Positions 51,367 to 60,639 of a stretch of DNA of 64,000 nucleotides are shown piece by piece. The notes under the pieces were generated by a model. The model had not been told where the DNA came from, ran no database searches, and was given only the letters and a program-made list of their open reading frames with translations. The position numbers and the translations under genes were made by a program. Position 1 is the stretch's first letter. Every line of letters starts with the position of its first letter. Source of the stretch: Desulfopila sp. IMCC35006 (lineage in GTDB: Bacteria; Desulfobacterota; Desulfobulbia; Desulfobulbales; Desulfocapsaceae); the NCBI RefSeq assembly GCF_005116645.1, contig NZ_SWCM01000001.1, positions 744,001 to 808,000 of the forward strand. Reading direction: 5' to 3'.

Positions 51367-54165
51367 TCAAGCACGAGTGACCTTACACAGACCATCTTTA
51401 GTAGCCTGCATCTGAGTGACTATGTCATATCCATAATTGGTGACAGTATTGGCCGGATCACCAACCGTAAAAGGTGCATGTCCATCAGGATAATCTTTAA
51501 CATAGGACTCACCCATCAGAGTGCCGGCAAAATGGAATGGCATAAAGATCGTTTTTTCATCTACACGCTTTGAGAACTTGGCCTTGACTTTAATTTTTGC
51601 GCCTTCAGGGGACTCAATTATCACCATGTCACCTTTGCGAATTCCAAGATTATTGGCCAGACGTGGATTAATCTCAACGTACATTTCCGGTTGCAGTTCG
51701 GCGAGATATTTGTTGCTTCTCGTCTCGGCACCACCACCCATATGTTCAACAACACGCCCCGTGGTTATAACAATAGGATAATTTTTTACCAGATCGGGAT
51801 TCTGTTCACTTTCATACTTAGTAAAGACCCTGAAGTGATTGGCCAAATCTTTATAGGTCGGGTATTTTGCAATCAGATCCGGACGCGGTGAATGCAGGGG
51901 TTCACGATGGATTGGAACCTTATCCGGAAAATTCCAGACGACGCAACGGGCACGAGCATTACCAAACGGTGCCATTCCCCGGGCAATGGCATCTTTTAAG
52001 GTCTTCTGGGAAAGGTCGGTCTTCCAGTTGGTACCGGGAACAACGTCCTTGAACTCAGGATATCCCCCTTCAACTTCACTACCGGGATTATAAACACCTG
52101 CTGCGGCCAGTTGATTTTCAGTGCGACCGCTGCTTTCATATGTCCTTTCTTCACCAAATCGATTACGGAAGGGCAGACCACCTTCAGCAACCGGTTTGGA
52201 TATATCATAGAGTATCGGCGTCCCCGGGTGCTCTGTGGTCCAGCAGGGCCAGGGCATGCCATAATAATCGCCATCACATGGGCCGCCTTTTGCCTGCAGA
52301 TCATCAACGTCGAAGGTGTGCCAGTTCTCCATATGTTTTTTTATACGCTCAGGCGTCTGGCCATTATAACCGATAGTCAAAGAACCTGAACCTAGTTCAC
52401 GCGTTATATCCTCTGGAGTCTGTTTGATATTTTTATAAAACTTATCGGCAAAACCAAGTTTTTTTACCAGCAATTCCATGATCTGGTAATCGTCTTTACT
52501 GTCGTAGATTGGATCGACCACTTTATTGCGCCACTGAATCTGGCGTGATGTGGACGTCACTGAACCCGACGTTTCATACTGGCTTGTGCCCGGGAGGATA
52601 TATACGTTGTCGGTTTTCGTAACCGCAGCAGCAATAGTCGGGAATGGGTCTACGATTACCAGCAATTCAAGCTTATTTAATGCCCTGACCACCCTGTTGT
52701 ACTGGGAATTCGAATTAGACCCGCAACCCCATTGAATCATAGCCTTAATTGGCGTAGGAGATTCAATTTTCTCTTCATTCAGCACACCTTCATACCACCT
52801 GGCCAGAGTGAAACCTTTCTCGTTCATCCATTTTTTTTCCGGAAAACGCCCAACCATCCAGTCGTAGTCAACATCCCATACTTTACACCAGTGTTTCCAT
52901 GCACCATCAGTAAGACCGTAATAGGCTGGTAGATTATCTGACAGAACACACATGTCGGTTGCTCCCTGGACATTGTCATGACCACGGAAAATATTGGTGC
53001 CGCCACCCGATTTGCCCATATTACCAAGAACGAGTTGCAGGATACAGAAAGCCCGGGTAACAGAGGAGCCGATTGAATGCTGGGTCCCCCCCATGCACCA
53101 GGTCAGACTGGTAGGTCTGTTGGTCGCGAGTATTTCTGCAATCCTGGTAACCTCTGACGCTGGAATACCGGTAATATCCTCCACAACTTCCGGCGTGTAA
53201 TGCAGGGCGACCGCAGCCATCTCCGGATATCCGGAAACTCTGGTTCTAATGAACTCTTTGTCCTCCCAGCCGTTGGTAATTACCGCGTTGACAAGTCCCA
53301 TGATAAACGCTGTATCTGTACCAGGTCGAATACGAACATAGTCGGTTCCTTTGGCGGCGAGCTTAGTAAACCGTGGGTCAACGACGATAAGCGGCGCATT
53401 GTTTACTTCTTTTGCATGGAGGATATGCTGCATGGCAATGGGATGCGCCTCAGGAGCATTCGATCCGATAAAAATCATGCTTTTGGTATGCCTGATATCG
53501 TTCAGGCTGTTGGTCATTGCCCCGTACCCCCAGGTATTGGCAACACCAGCTACTGTTGTGGAGTGACAGATACGGGCCTGGTGGTCAACGTTGTTTGACC
53601 CCCAGAAGGCCGCAAATTTTCTCTGCAGATAGGCCATCTCATTTGAGACCTTGGCGCTGCCATTAAAATGCAGAGCATCCGGGCCATCCTTTGCACGCAG
53701 ATCAAGCAACTTTGCACTAATCTGGTCCAGAGCCTGATCCCAGGAAATGGCCGTCCATTTCCCGTTTACTCGTTTCAGGGGTTGTTTCAGCCGTTTTTCA
53801 CTGGTTACCATATCAATTGCCCCGGCACCTTTACAGCAATGAGACCCTCGTGAAACGGGATGATCAGCAGCTATTTCCTGACGAACCCATACACCGTTTT
53901 GCACCTCAGCTTCAATACCGCAGCCTACCGCGCAGTATGTACAGATTGTTCTAATTTTTTCGGAACCGGCGTATGGTTCGCTCTTGCCGGAGGACGCATT
54001 GGCCTTACTGGTCATCCTGGTGGTCATGGCCACCCCGGTCAGAGCAGCAGTCGCCGCCGACAATTTAAGAAAAGATCGCCTGGCGACCTTGGGATTGAGA
54101 GTCACTCTGCGACCAGTGGATACCGCACTGCTCCCAGAGGATTTCTTTATTTTGCTCCTAGCCAT
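51367..54165 (-). CDS. Formate dehydrogenase catalytic subunit (alpha), cysteine type
   Basis: The 932-residue molybdopterin (Mo or W) enzyme oxidises formate to CO2. The N-terminus has a Tat signal (RRSFLKLSAATAALTG) after a long basic segment. The [4Fe-4S] site has CTYCAVGCGIEAEV and the later CCKGAG. The metal ligand is Cys200 in HQARICHSTTVAG; the codon is TGT, where many relatives have selenocysteine encoded by TGA. C-terminal molybdopterin-binding part runs from about 780 on (TTGRVVEHMGGGAETR). The subunit is complete and should act in the periplasm. Confidence 0.95.
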   Translation of the reverse strand: MARSKIKKSSGSSAVSTGRRVTLNPKVARRSFLKLSAATAALTGVAMTTRMTSKANASSGKSEPYAGSEKIRTICTYCAVGCGIEAEVQNGVWVRQEIAADHPVSRGSHCCKGAGAIDMVTSEKRLKQPLKRVNGKWTAISWDQALDQISAKLLDLRAKDGPDALHFNGSAKVSNEMAYLQRKFAAFWGSNNVDHQARICHSTTVAGVANTWGYGAMTNSLNDIRHTKSMIFIGSNAPEAHPIAMQHILHAKEVNNAPLIVVDPRFTKLAAKGTDYVRIRPGTDTAFIMGLVNAVITNGWEDKEFIRTRVSGYPEMAAVALHYTPEVVEDITGIPASEVTRIAEILATNRPTSLTWCMGGTQHSIGSSVTRAFCILQLVLGNMGKSGGGTNIFRGHDNVQGATDMCVLSDNLPAYYGLTDGAWKHWCKVWDVDYDWMVGRFPEKKWMNEKGFTLARWYEGVLNEEKIESPTPIKAMIQWGCGSNSNSQYNRVVRALNKLELLVIVDPFPTIAAAVTKTDNVYILPGTSQYETSGSVTSTSRQIQWRNKVVDPIYDSKDDYQIMELLVKKLGFADKFYKNIKQTPEDITRELGSGSLTIGYNGQTPERIKKHMENWHTFDVDDLQAKGGPCDGDYYGMPWPCWTTEHPGTPILYDISKPVAEGGLPFRNRFGEERTYESSGRTENQLAAAGVYNPGSEVEGGYPEFKDVVPGTNWKTDLSQKTLKDAIARGMAPFGNARARCVVWNFPDKVPIHREPLHSPRPDLIAKYPTYKDLANHFRVFTKYESEQNPDLVKNYPIVITTGRVVEHMGGGAETRSNKYLAELQPEMYVEINPRLANNLGIRKGDMVIIESPEGAKIKVKAKFSKRVDEKTIFMPFHFAGTLMGESYVKDYPDGHAPFTVGDPANTVTNYGYDIVTQMQATKDGLCKVTRA

Positions 54166-54250
54166 TGATTTTTCTCCTTTTCGAGTAGAAAACTTCTTCG
54201 TGGCTGACAGTCTCTAACCCATCAATCTTCCGGCAAACCTCACTGGCGGC

Positions 54251-54442
54251 TCATGATCGCAGGGTTTTGTAGTATTTCTTAAAATTTTCACTTTCATAGT
54301 AAAGTGTTTCATCTACGTTATTGGGCGTCGATACAGGCTTTGCTTTCACAGGTTTGACAATGGCCGCAATCCCAACCACAGCTGCTGTACCAGCCAGGAT
54401 GTGCTTGAGGAATGAACGCCGTTTATCCTCTTCTTTTTTCAT
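54251..54442 (-). CDS. Formate dehydrogenase region Tat-signal protein (FdhX/TIGR02811-like)
   Basis: The 63-residue protein has a twin-arginine motif RRSFLKH at about 9-15 and a hydrophobic segment, then a short charged mature part rich in Lys and Tyr. Small Tat-signal proteins of this kind are typically found directly before formate dehydrogenase genes, as here. Their role is unknown but is presumably linked to assembly or export. A GGAGGG site precedes two adjacent ATGs; 54445 is an equally possible start. Confidence 0.75.
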   Translation of the reverse strand: MKKEEDKRRSFLKHILAGTAAVVGIAAIVKPVKAKPVSTPNNVDETLYYESENFKKYYKTLRS

Positions 54443-54518
54443 CATAAACCCTCCTGTTCTTTCCATTATCCTTCAGGGACGCTCCTTTACTCCGGAGATG
54501 GTGGAGCGCAAACTAAAA

Positions 54519-55136
54519 CTACATTGAAACAACCAACTTCTTTTCCAGCTCGAGATAGCTGCCAAGAACCCGGCAGCATAAATAATAAAAATCGGCATGC
54601 TCATTATCTTGCAGAGTCACAGTAAATTTCTCAATGAAGGGTTCAAGAAACTCTTCAACCAGTCTCCCCTGAAGTTGCCTCATTCTCTCCCCATTACTGC
54701 CCTTTTCCTCTTCGATAAGAGAGGCAAAGATATCAAGCATAACAACCAGAGAATCTTCCGGGTCCGTTACCCCTACGTCTTTTTGTACTCCCGCCTCATG
54801 CATCAAACCGCGAATATCGACAAGAGCCTGATCGTAATTGCGGCCATTCAAATAATACGATGCAGTTATTTCCACCAGGCCGTCATCAAAGGGATTGACA
54901 AAAAGTTTATTATATTCTTCCTGTAGTTCTTTGAGCGTTTTATTATTTAAGGCTCGTGAAATTTCTTTAACAGCATTATCGAAACGGGGGCTGACCTGCT
55001 CCATAGCGAGTGCAGAAAAAATACTGCGCCAGCGACTCATCATTTCCGCATCAGGCTCCGCCGCGAAAAAAGATTTGATAAGATCGAGAAAGCGAAAACG
55101 TACCCGAAAGAGATCCCGTTCGTTCAACTCATTCAT
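54519..55136 (-). CDS. TorD/DmsD-family molybdoenzyme chaperone
   Basis: The 205-residue all-helical protein has the TorD pattern: LQEEYNKLFVNPF, a YYLNGRNYDQALVDIRGLM segment and a DSLVVMLDIFASLIEEEKG helix. Such chaperones bind the Tat signal or the apo-enzyme of molybdoproteins until the cofactor is inserted. Its location two genes before the catalytic subunit points to service for this formate dehydrogenase. It starts two bases after the polyferredoxin stop. Confidence 0.88.
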   Translation of the reverse strand: MNELNERDLFRVRFRFLDLIKSFFAAEPDAEMMSRWRSIFSALAMEQVSPRFDNAVKEISRALNNKTLKELQEEYNKLFVNPFDDGLVEITASYYLNGRNYDQALVDIRGLMHEAGVQKDVGVTDPEDSLVVMLDIFASLIEEEKGSNGERMRQLQGRLVEEFLEPFIEKFTVTLQDNEHADFYYLCCRVLGSYLELEKKLVVSM

Positions 55137-55138
55137 AA

Positions 55139-57013
55139 TTATACCGACTCAAAGAGTTTCACGACCCGGCAAGTGTCGCAATATTCAAAATGACTTGTAT
55201 CAACTGTTTCTTTTTGGGATAAAATGGCCATGACCCGATCAAAGCTCTTTTTGGTGCCAAATACCTTACCACATCTTTTACAGGCCATTGGTTCAGCTTT
55301 GGCCAGTTCAGTTGGCGTAAAAAAGTCACCACTCAGGGTAAATTCATGGGAGATAGTCAATGCGTTCTCCGGACATATAGCTACACAAAGCCCACATCCA
55401 ACACACATGGCACTCAGGTGATTCAAGGTGAGCTGCTGCTGGTCAGCTCGCATGGCCTCGATGCGGCAGTCGTGTAAACATGCCAGACATTGCGTGCACC
55501 GTTCAGTATTGCAACGCACAGTGGCAAAAGGTATGAATCCTTCTGGCCGCATGGTTACCTCGCGACCGCTGTTTTTAACCAGCACCTCAAGGGCCATTGC
55601 AAGTGAGTGCCTGCGGTTGACAAAACTATAATTTTTCTGAACACTGCCAAAGCTTTCGGCAAGTGATACTGCCATGACGGAATCGAAATCATGCAGGCTG
55701 ACACGCACCACCGCATCCTCTATATCGTAGAGTCGGCTCAGCATTTCGTTGGCGAGGTCAATCTGCTTTTCATATGCGGATATGCCGTGTTCATAACCAT
55801 CGTCTTCCAGAACTACGATCCGTCTCGCGCCCTGACTCAAGAGAAACATGAAGTGAAAAAGGGAAAGGCTTTGCACCGTGTCGTATTGCAGGAACAACAC
55901 TTTTTCGCGTCTCTTGCCATGCTGTCGCCACCATAGACGGTGCATATTTTTTTCGTCGCCGATTATTACAGTTCCGTCTTTGGGAATAATCACCTTGCGA
56001 AAATAGTCGACAAAAGAGGCATCATCAAAGCGTTCGTTCTGCAGTGCACCCGTCGGACAGGCGGCAACACAGGCTCCACACTCTGCACATTTGCATGAAT
56101 CTACGGTTACTCCTCTCGAGTCCTGTACTATTGCCGCATGAGGACAGTTGGACAAACAAAGGTCACAGCCACGCCCAAGATTTGCGTTAAACTGACAGAG
56201 TGCATTGTTGCAGGTAACAACCTCATCAACCTGGCAAGGAAAAAGGGTAGCAAAATAATCGGGCAGGATTTCTTCATAAAAAACGTTTTCAAACCCTGCC
56301 GGCAGCTCCACCCCTAATTCCCCAAGTATGATGAGTGCAGGCACTTCAGCAACTTTGTTCAAGACACTATGGACATCAATTGCCTTTGTTGTGCAGACCT
56401 TTTCACACTCTTTGCAGAAGGTGCAGATATCGTAATTGACAAACAGCCTCTCAGAGATGCACTGTTCCGGGCAGGCTGGACCGCAGTCGCCGCAGTAGGT
56501 GCATAGCTCGAAGTTAATGGGTGAGCGAACTTGAAATTCAAGATGGCATTTGGGTCCATGATTGTAAATATTCAGCTCTGTCGCCGTCGATATTTCGGGG
56601 TGATAGCCTTTTACCAGCAAGGGCTCAATGTCTAATACACCGCCGTAGGTCTCGAGAAAATTATTCAATTTTTCCGCGCTATCGCCGATAACACAGACGC
56701 GGTTATCAGCCTCCACAGTATAACTGCGATAATGCACCTTATTTTTGCGGAACAGTTCTGCCCGGGCTATTGCTGATAACTTCCCGGCGCTTAACGTAGT
56801 CAGGGCATGATTGAGCTGAAGCGTTGCTGACAAAGGGAATTTACTATCCGGAGTGTTTGCAGAAAAGCCCCCGGCAAGGAGAATGTTTTTGCCCGCCAGA
56901 TCAGAAGAAAAATATTTCCCCTGACCGGGATGGAGCTTGACCTCGGTAATTTCGAACTCGGATCCACTCGAACCATCCTGGACAAGCAAACACGTAGAAA
57001 AGAGTTTACGCAT
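55139..57013 (-). CDS. Polyferredoxin-type iron-sulfur protein of the formate dehydrogenase operon
   Basis: The 624-residue protein has an uncharacterised N-terminal region (1-170), then several [4Fe-4S] groups: CTYCGDCGPACPEQC, CTFCKECEKVC, a CDLCLSNCP, CKCAECGACVAACP, and near the C-terminus CTQCLACLHDC and CVGCGLCVAICP. Between them (about 340-500) lies a domain with FLLSQGARRIVVLEDDG that resembles subunits passing electrons between flavin and iron-sulfur sites. It has no signal peptide and is probably cytoplasmic. It could connect formate oxidation to another electron carrier. It is the first gene of the operon. Confidence 0.8.
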   Translation of the reverse strand: MRKLFSTCLLVQDGSSGSEFEITEVKLHPGQGKYFSSDLAGKNILLAGGFSANTPDSKFPLSATLQLNHALTTLSAGKLSAIARAELFRKNKVHYRSYTVEADNRVCVIGDSAEKLNNFLETYGGVLDIEPLLVKGYHPEISTATELNIYNHGPKCHLEFQVRSPINFELCTYCGDCGPACPEQCISERLFVNYDICTFCKECEKVCTTKAIDVHSVLNKVAEVPALIILGELGVELPAGFENVFYEEILPDYFATLFPCQVDEVVTCNNALCQFNANLGRGCDLCLSNCPHAAIVQDSRGVTVDSCKCAECGACVAACPTGALQNERFDDASFVDYFRKVIIPKDGTVIIGDEKNMHRLWWRQHGKRREKVLFLQYDTVQSLSLFHFMFLLSQGARRIVVLEDDGYEHGISAYEKQIDLANEMLSRLYDIEDAVVRVSLHDFDSVMAVSLAESFGSVQKNYSFVNRRHSLAMALEVLVKNSGREVTMRPEGFIPFATVRCNTERCTQCLACLHDCRIEAMRADQQQLTLNHLSAMCVGCGLCVAICPENALTISHEFTLSGDFFTPTELAKAEPMACKRCGKVFGTKKSFDRVMAILSQKETVDTSHFEYCDTCRVVKLFESV

Positions 57014-57546
57014 GGAATTCTCAACCTTTGCCTCGTGTAACGCAGGATTTATCCCGCCAAGACACTTACTCCCCTCAAGGGGGTACTCAACTGAGCACCC
57101 GACAGGCGAGTATTAAAAAGAATCCCGGCTTATTTCCCGATTGCCGGGGTTAGGTTCAGAAAACTACAACACAGAAATTGCTGCAAGGTGATGGTGATAA
57201 GTCATTACTATCTAAGGTATTCCTAAAATAAAACGACCATCGGGGCGAACTTTGCCCAACGCAGAGATTTCAGGCTACCCTTTCATCCTAGATTTTACAA
57301 CTTTTTTATTCCCCATAAGGGTACCCTTCGAGATCAATCTTTGCGGGGGGACAGGCAGCAAAAACAGAGCAATTTTCTCATGTTTCCGGCAACAGCACCC
57401 CACAGCAGGCAATCCAAGCGTCTGCAAATCATTACATAATGAAAGGTGAGCTCCGCTTATTGTTCTCTGGAAAACCTGACGAGAGTCAGGTTAAGGCTTG
57501 TTAAACAGAATTTTTTCTTTGCCAGCCGTTTCTTTGGTCGTCGCGC
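57014..57546. promoter_or_regulatory. Upstream region of the formate dehydrogenase operon
   Basis: No gene was recognised in these 533 bases. The part next to 57014 should hold the operon's promoter on the minus strand. The perfect palindrome AAGGGTACCCTT lies at 57317-57328 and a compact hairpin AACCTGAC-GAGA-GTCAGGTT at 57473-57492; the latter could end minus-strand transcription from the ABM-family gene. No sigma54 site was found. Confidence 0.4.
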
Positions 57547-57837
57547 TTATATTATGTCCATACCGATAGACTGTATAATTTGCAGGGACTCCACAAGGAG
57601 GTATTGAAGACCGAAGAGCACAACCATGAACTTTGATTTTTTATATTCTCCACGGTCTTTTTCAGTTGCCCACTCTGCAGTGAGATAGAGGATTTCTTTA
57701 TCATTCACGTCCTCACAAACCTCAGCTCTCAAGCACCCTTCAGATTTGAGAGTTAGCGCAGTGAGGCTATTGATGGTTTGCAATACCTCTTTTTTATTTT
57801 TCGAATGGGGATGTATTTTAATAATAGTTGTGATCAT
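57547..57837 (-). CDS. Antibiotic biosynthesis monooxygenase (ABM) domain protein
   Basis: The 96-residue protein has the ferredoxin-like fold pattern of the ABM family: an opening strand ITTIIKIHPHSKNKKEVLQTINSL, a GCLRAEVCED strand and ILYLTAEWATEKDRGEYKKS. Family members include quinol monooxygenases and heme-degrading enzymes but many have unknown functions; heme-ligand residues cannot be assigned. GGTGGAG precedes the ATG; a GTG one codon earlier is possible. It stands apart, 530 bases from the formate dehydrogenase operon. Confidence 0.75.
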   Translation of the reverse strand: MITTIIKIHPHSKNKKEVLQTINSLTALTLKSEGCLRAEVCEDVNDKEILYLTAEWATEKDRGEYKKSKFMVVLFGLQYLLVESLQIIQSIGMDII

Positions 57838-58015
57838 CACTCCACCTAAATGTACCTTTGCAATAAAAAATTATACCTCCCTGACGACATTTTCCTCGAT
57901 GTAGAAGATTTCCCAAAACATGTCGGACATTGTCTGGAAAACTCTCTACCTTTGCATAAGACGTGCTGTGCTCCTGTTTTTTCTACTTATTCGAATTCTC
58001 GTTCATCACCTGACC

Positions 58016-58444
58016 TTATTTGACTAATCTGCCTGGGGTAAAACCTTGCACCTCTGAAAGCCGGCCTCTCCACCAGATTCCTGAGCTGTCAGAGATGGGT
58101 TTGCCCTGCCTGTCGGAAAAAACCGCATTTTTAAGGTGAATGTAGGAAGGAGTCTCGGTCTTTTCTGAAGGTGAGACACAACTACATTGATCACCAATCT
58201 TCTTAAATGTTTCTCTTACCTCTTCAGAATTTTTTCCGGAATCGAAGGGACTGGCAAAATGTGCACTGAGTTCATCAAAGTATTGTCTCACGCCTACCAG
58301 CGTTCCCGAGATCAAAGTTCCCCCAACCGTGAGTGTTACCTCCAGGTCAAATCGATTTTTGTTAGCCAGGTTCACCAGGAATTGAAGGAACCAGTCTTTC
58401 AAGGGTGCGCCGTCTGTTGTGGATACGTTTTGTCCATTTACCAT
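58016..58444 (-). CDS. GvpU-like gas vesicle accessory protein (orphan)
   Basis: The 142-residue protein resembles GvpU: KDWFLQFLVNLANKNRFDLEVTLTVGG, LISGTLVGVRQYFDEL, and the end segment YIHLKNAVFSDRQG followed by WWRGRLSEVQGF. GvpU proteins are accessory to gas vesicles in bacilli, but homologues occur without other gvp genes, as in this window. The ATG was chosen because an ideal GGGAGG site lies before it; an in-frame ATG at 58546 also has a purine-rich site. A non-gas-vesicle function is quite possible. Confidence 0.65.
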   Translation of the reverse strand: MVNGQNVSTTDGAPLKDWFLQFLVNLANKNRFDLEVTLTVGGTLISGTLVGVRQYFDELSAHFASPFDSGKNSEEVRETFKKIGDQCSCVSPSEKTETPSYIHLKNAVFSDRQGKPISDSSGIWWRGRLSEVQGFTPGRLVK

Positions 58445-58616
58445 GTGAGCCTCCCATGCGTTATATTTCGAACTGCAGTACCTGTCTATAGGTGGTTGAT
58501 CTCCATCTCTTATAAGGTAAGTATGACGAATCTCAATTCCAGACATGCCCCCTCATTTGCAGTACATTACAGCAAGATTGTAACGTTGTTACAGCGATGG
58601 CCAATATAGAGCAAGT

Positions 58617-59336
58617 CTAACGCATCATCAAATTCAACGGTTCGATATATTCTGGATCTTCCTCGTCAATGACCCGGATGATTGCTTTATGCTTCCGTTT
58701 TTTCAATTCACCGAATATGGGCCGTTGTTTTTTAAAGGTACCGGCATAGGCCATTGCCTGTTCCAGCAGTTCTTGCCGGTTTTCGCTGGCACTGACAATA
58801 ACATTCCTCAGTTCAAGTTCTGTTGCAGTCAGGCGCCTTCCGGATAACAACATGTCATTAAAAAGACTTTCAGGAACTGCTTTCTTGACAAACGCAAGCA
58901 TTCCAGGCAGAAAAGGTATATTGACATCCACTTCCGGAAAGCAAAAGAAGCCTTTATCTTTTCTCATGAATCTGAAGTCACAGGCGCAGGACAAAATAGC
59001 ACCATTGCCGAAAGCGTGACCATTGATGGCTGCAATTACCGGTAAAGGCATCAGCAGAAGGCGCTTAAAAACAGTGTTCATCCCATACATAAAGGTCTTG
59101 ATGGAAGCAAAATCCTGTTCGGTAAGTTTTTGTTGCAACCATTCCACATCAATTCCCTGGGAAAAATTCTTTTCGTCGGAAGAGGTCAGCACAATGGAAA
59201 AAACAGTATTATCCTCGAGAATCTGATCCAGGCACTGGTTCATCTGCTCGGCAAATGCCAGATTCTGGCGATTGGCCTCGTTGCACATTGTAATTACCGC
59301 GATATCATTTTGTTTTTCCCATTGAATGATTTTCAT
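58617..59336 (-). CDS. Enoyl-CoA hydratase/isomerase family protein (isomerase type)
   Basis: The 239-residue crotonase-fold protein has the oxyanion-hole segments (NFSQGIDVEWL and AAINGHAFGNGAILSCACDFRFM) and the single acidic residue of enoyl-CoA isomerases in FCFPEVDVNIPFLPGM. The pattern is closer to delta3,delta2-enoyl-CoA isomerases than to hydratases. It lies 80 bases after a second crotonase gene in the same direction, so both probably serve the same acyl-CoA pathway. Confidence 0.85.
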   Translation of the reverse strand: MKIIQWEKQNDIAVITMCNEANRQNLAFAEQMNQCLDQILEDNTVFSIVLTSSDEKNFSQGIDVEWLQQKLTEQDFASIKTFMYGMNTVFKRLLLMPLPVIAAINGHAFGNGAILSCACDFRFMRKDKGFFCFPEVDVNIPFLPGMLAFVKKAVPESLFNDMLLSGRRLTATELELRNVIVSASENRQELLEQAMAYAGTFKKQRPIFGELKKRKHKAIIRVIDEEDPEYIEPLNLMMR

Positions 59337-59418
59337 ATATAACCCCTTGTTCTATTTTTATTTTCAGGTTGAAGATTCAGCTCAAAAAGATCGCATATCT
59401 TTACCCGTTGGATACGCT

Positions 59419-60246
59419 TTACGATGAAAACCTCTTGAAACTTCCACGGGTCATAAACGGTTTTGGCTCTTTTTCCTTGTTCAACGCATTATACATGGCG
59501 ATGCGTTGATTTTTTCCGGCAAAAAGGCGAAGCTGCGTCAGCCTTTCCCATAAAAGAGCCATTCGTGTGTCCTTCTTCCATGTTTTCTTGAACAGAAATT
59601 TTGTCGCCGCAATTGCGTCAGGACTTTTTTCGCAGATGACCCGGGCCAATGCTTCTGCGTCGACAAAGGGGGTCGCACTCACCTTACTGATTAAGCCATA
59701 TTCAGCACCTTCCTGACCGGAAAAAAAACGGCCGGTCATGGTTAACTCCTGGGCAATATCCACCCTGGTGAGCCGTGATAGTGTTACCATGCCGCTCATA
59801 TCCGGGATAAGCCCCCATTTCATTTCAAGGATAGAGAGCTGTGCGCTCGGCTCGGCAATTCGATAGTCACAGGCCAGAATGATCTGCATGCCTCCGCCAA
59901 AACAATTGCCGTGTACAACGGCAATGACGGGGACGGGCAGTTCCCGCCAGACGTGAGCCGCCCGCTGGAATGTGTTTGCCTTTGACCAGGGAAATTTACT
60001 AAAAAATTTCGGGACCATAAATGGGTGCTTTGCCACATACCCAAAATCCAGACCTGCACAAAATGAAGGCCCATTGCCCTGGAGAATGACACACCGGATC
60101 GACTTGTCTTGTTTGATACATCGAGCTGTCCGGATAAGAGAGATCATCATGTCCTCATCCAAGCCGTTGTGTTTGTCTGGTCGATTCAATGACACATAGG
60201 CGATAGTATCGCGTACTTCAAGCTGCACATTTTCTGTCGTTTTCAT
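59419..60246 (-). CDS. Enoyl-CoA hydratase/isomerase family protein
   Basis: The 275-residue crotonase-fold protein shows YVSLNRPDKHNGLD, the oxyanion-hole segment GPSFCAGLDFGYV and the core VHGNCFGGGMQIILACDYRIA followed by LSILEMKWGLIPDMSG, where Glu and Asp sit at positions used for catalysis in related enzymes. The substrate is not known. The start is the second Met in the frame; the first at 60261 is equally possible because no clear ribosome site was seen. A repeat of GTTTAC units lies 33 bases upstream. Confidence 0.85.
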   Translation of the reverse strand: MKTTENVQLEVRDTIAYVSLNRPDKHNGLDEDMMISLIRTARCIKQDKSIRCVILQGNGPSFCAGLDFGYVAKHPFMVPKFFSKFPWSKANTFQRAAHVWRELPVPVIAVVHGNCFGGGMQIILACDYRIAEPSAQLSILEMKWGLIPDMSGMVTLSRLTRVDIAQELTMTGRFFSGQEGAEYGLISKVSATPFVDAEALARVICEKSPDAIAATKFLFKKTWKKDTRMALLWERLTQLRLFAGKNQRIAMYNALNKEKEPKPFMTRGSFKRFSS

Positions 60247-60278
60247 GGGCGCAGAATACATATGATGGATGATTTTCT

Positions 60279-60298
60279 AACGTTTACGTTTACGTACG
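60279..60298. promoter_or_regulatory. Tandem ACGTTTAC repeat upstream of the crotonase genes
   Basis: AACGTTTACGTTTACGTACG at 60279-60298 contains two GTTTAC units in tandem. Its complement (ACGTAAACGTAAACG) resembles LiuR-type operators known from acyl-CoA and branched-chain amino acid degradation operons, as far as the pattern is remembered. It lies directly before the minus-strand crotonase genes, where a promoter is expected. Confidence 0.4.
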
Positions 60299-60351
60299 CA
60301 TGGTACCATAATCATCACCGGGCAACTATGTTTTTTTTGGGGGGAGTGCAT

Positions 60352-60567
60352 ATGCAATGCCAGCAGGAGGTCCTGAATGAGAAGAATTCAACAAGCAAGA
60401 GACGATAAGACCCTTGGCAGAAGAGAATTCGGGAGTATAGCAGAAATAGCCCGGATGCACTTCCGATCTGTGCGATCAGGAAGTACCTTGAGCTCAGGGG
60501 GGGTTGTTGTGACCGTGAGAATACTTTACAGGAAAAGCTATCCGAAGAGAGACAACTACGTGTATAG
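60352..60567 (+). pseudogene. Possible small gene interrupted by a nonsense codon
   Basis: An ATG at 60352 follows a GGGGGGAG site at good spacing and opens a frame that meets TAA at codon 19 (60406-60408). It then continues for 52 protein-like codons (containing SPDALPICAIRKYLELRGGC) up to TAG at 60567. It is either a broken gene or chance. A competing frame starts at 60377 behind an AGGAGG site and overlaps the next gene, but reads less like a protein. No family was recognised. Confidence 0.3.
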
Positions 60568-60639
60568 TAGGGCGTTGAAAATCTTTAAATGTGTGGCTTT
60601 AAATATCAATCATCTGTTTTGTCACAAGGATGGCATGCC

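Noticed and set aside
53566-53568. Possible selenocysteine codon in the formate dehydrogenase catalytic subunit
   Set aside because: The codon at the catalytic position reads TGT (Cys) on the minus strand, so no TGA recoding is needed.
57252-57449. 65-codon plus-strand frame upstream of the formate dehydrogenase operon
   Set aside because: No ribosome site and no protein-like pattern.
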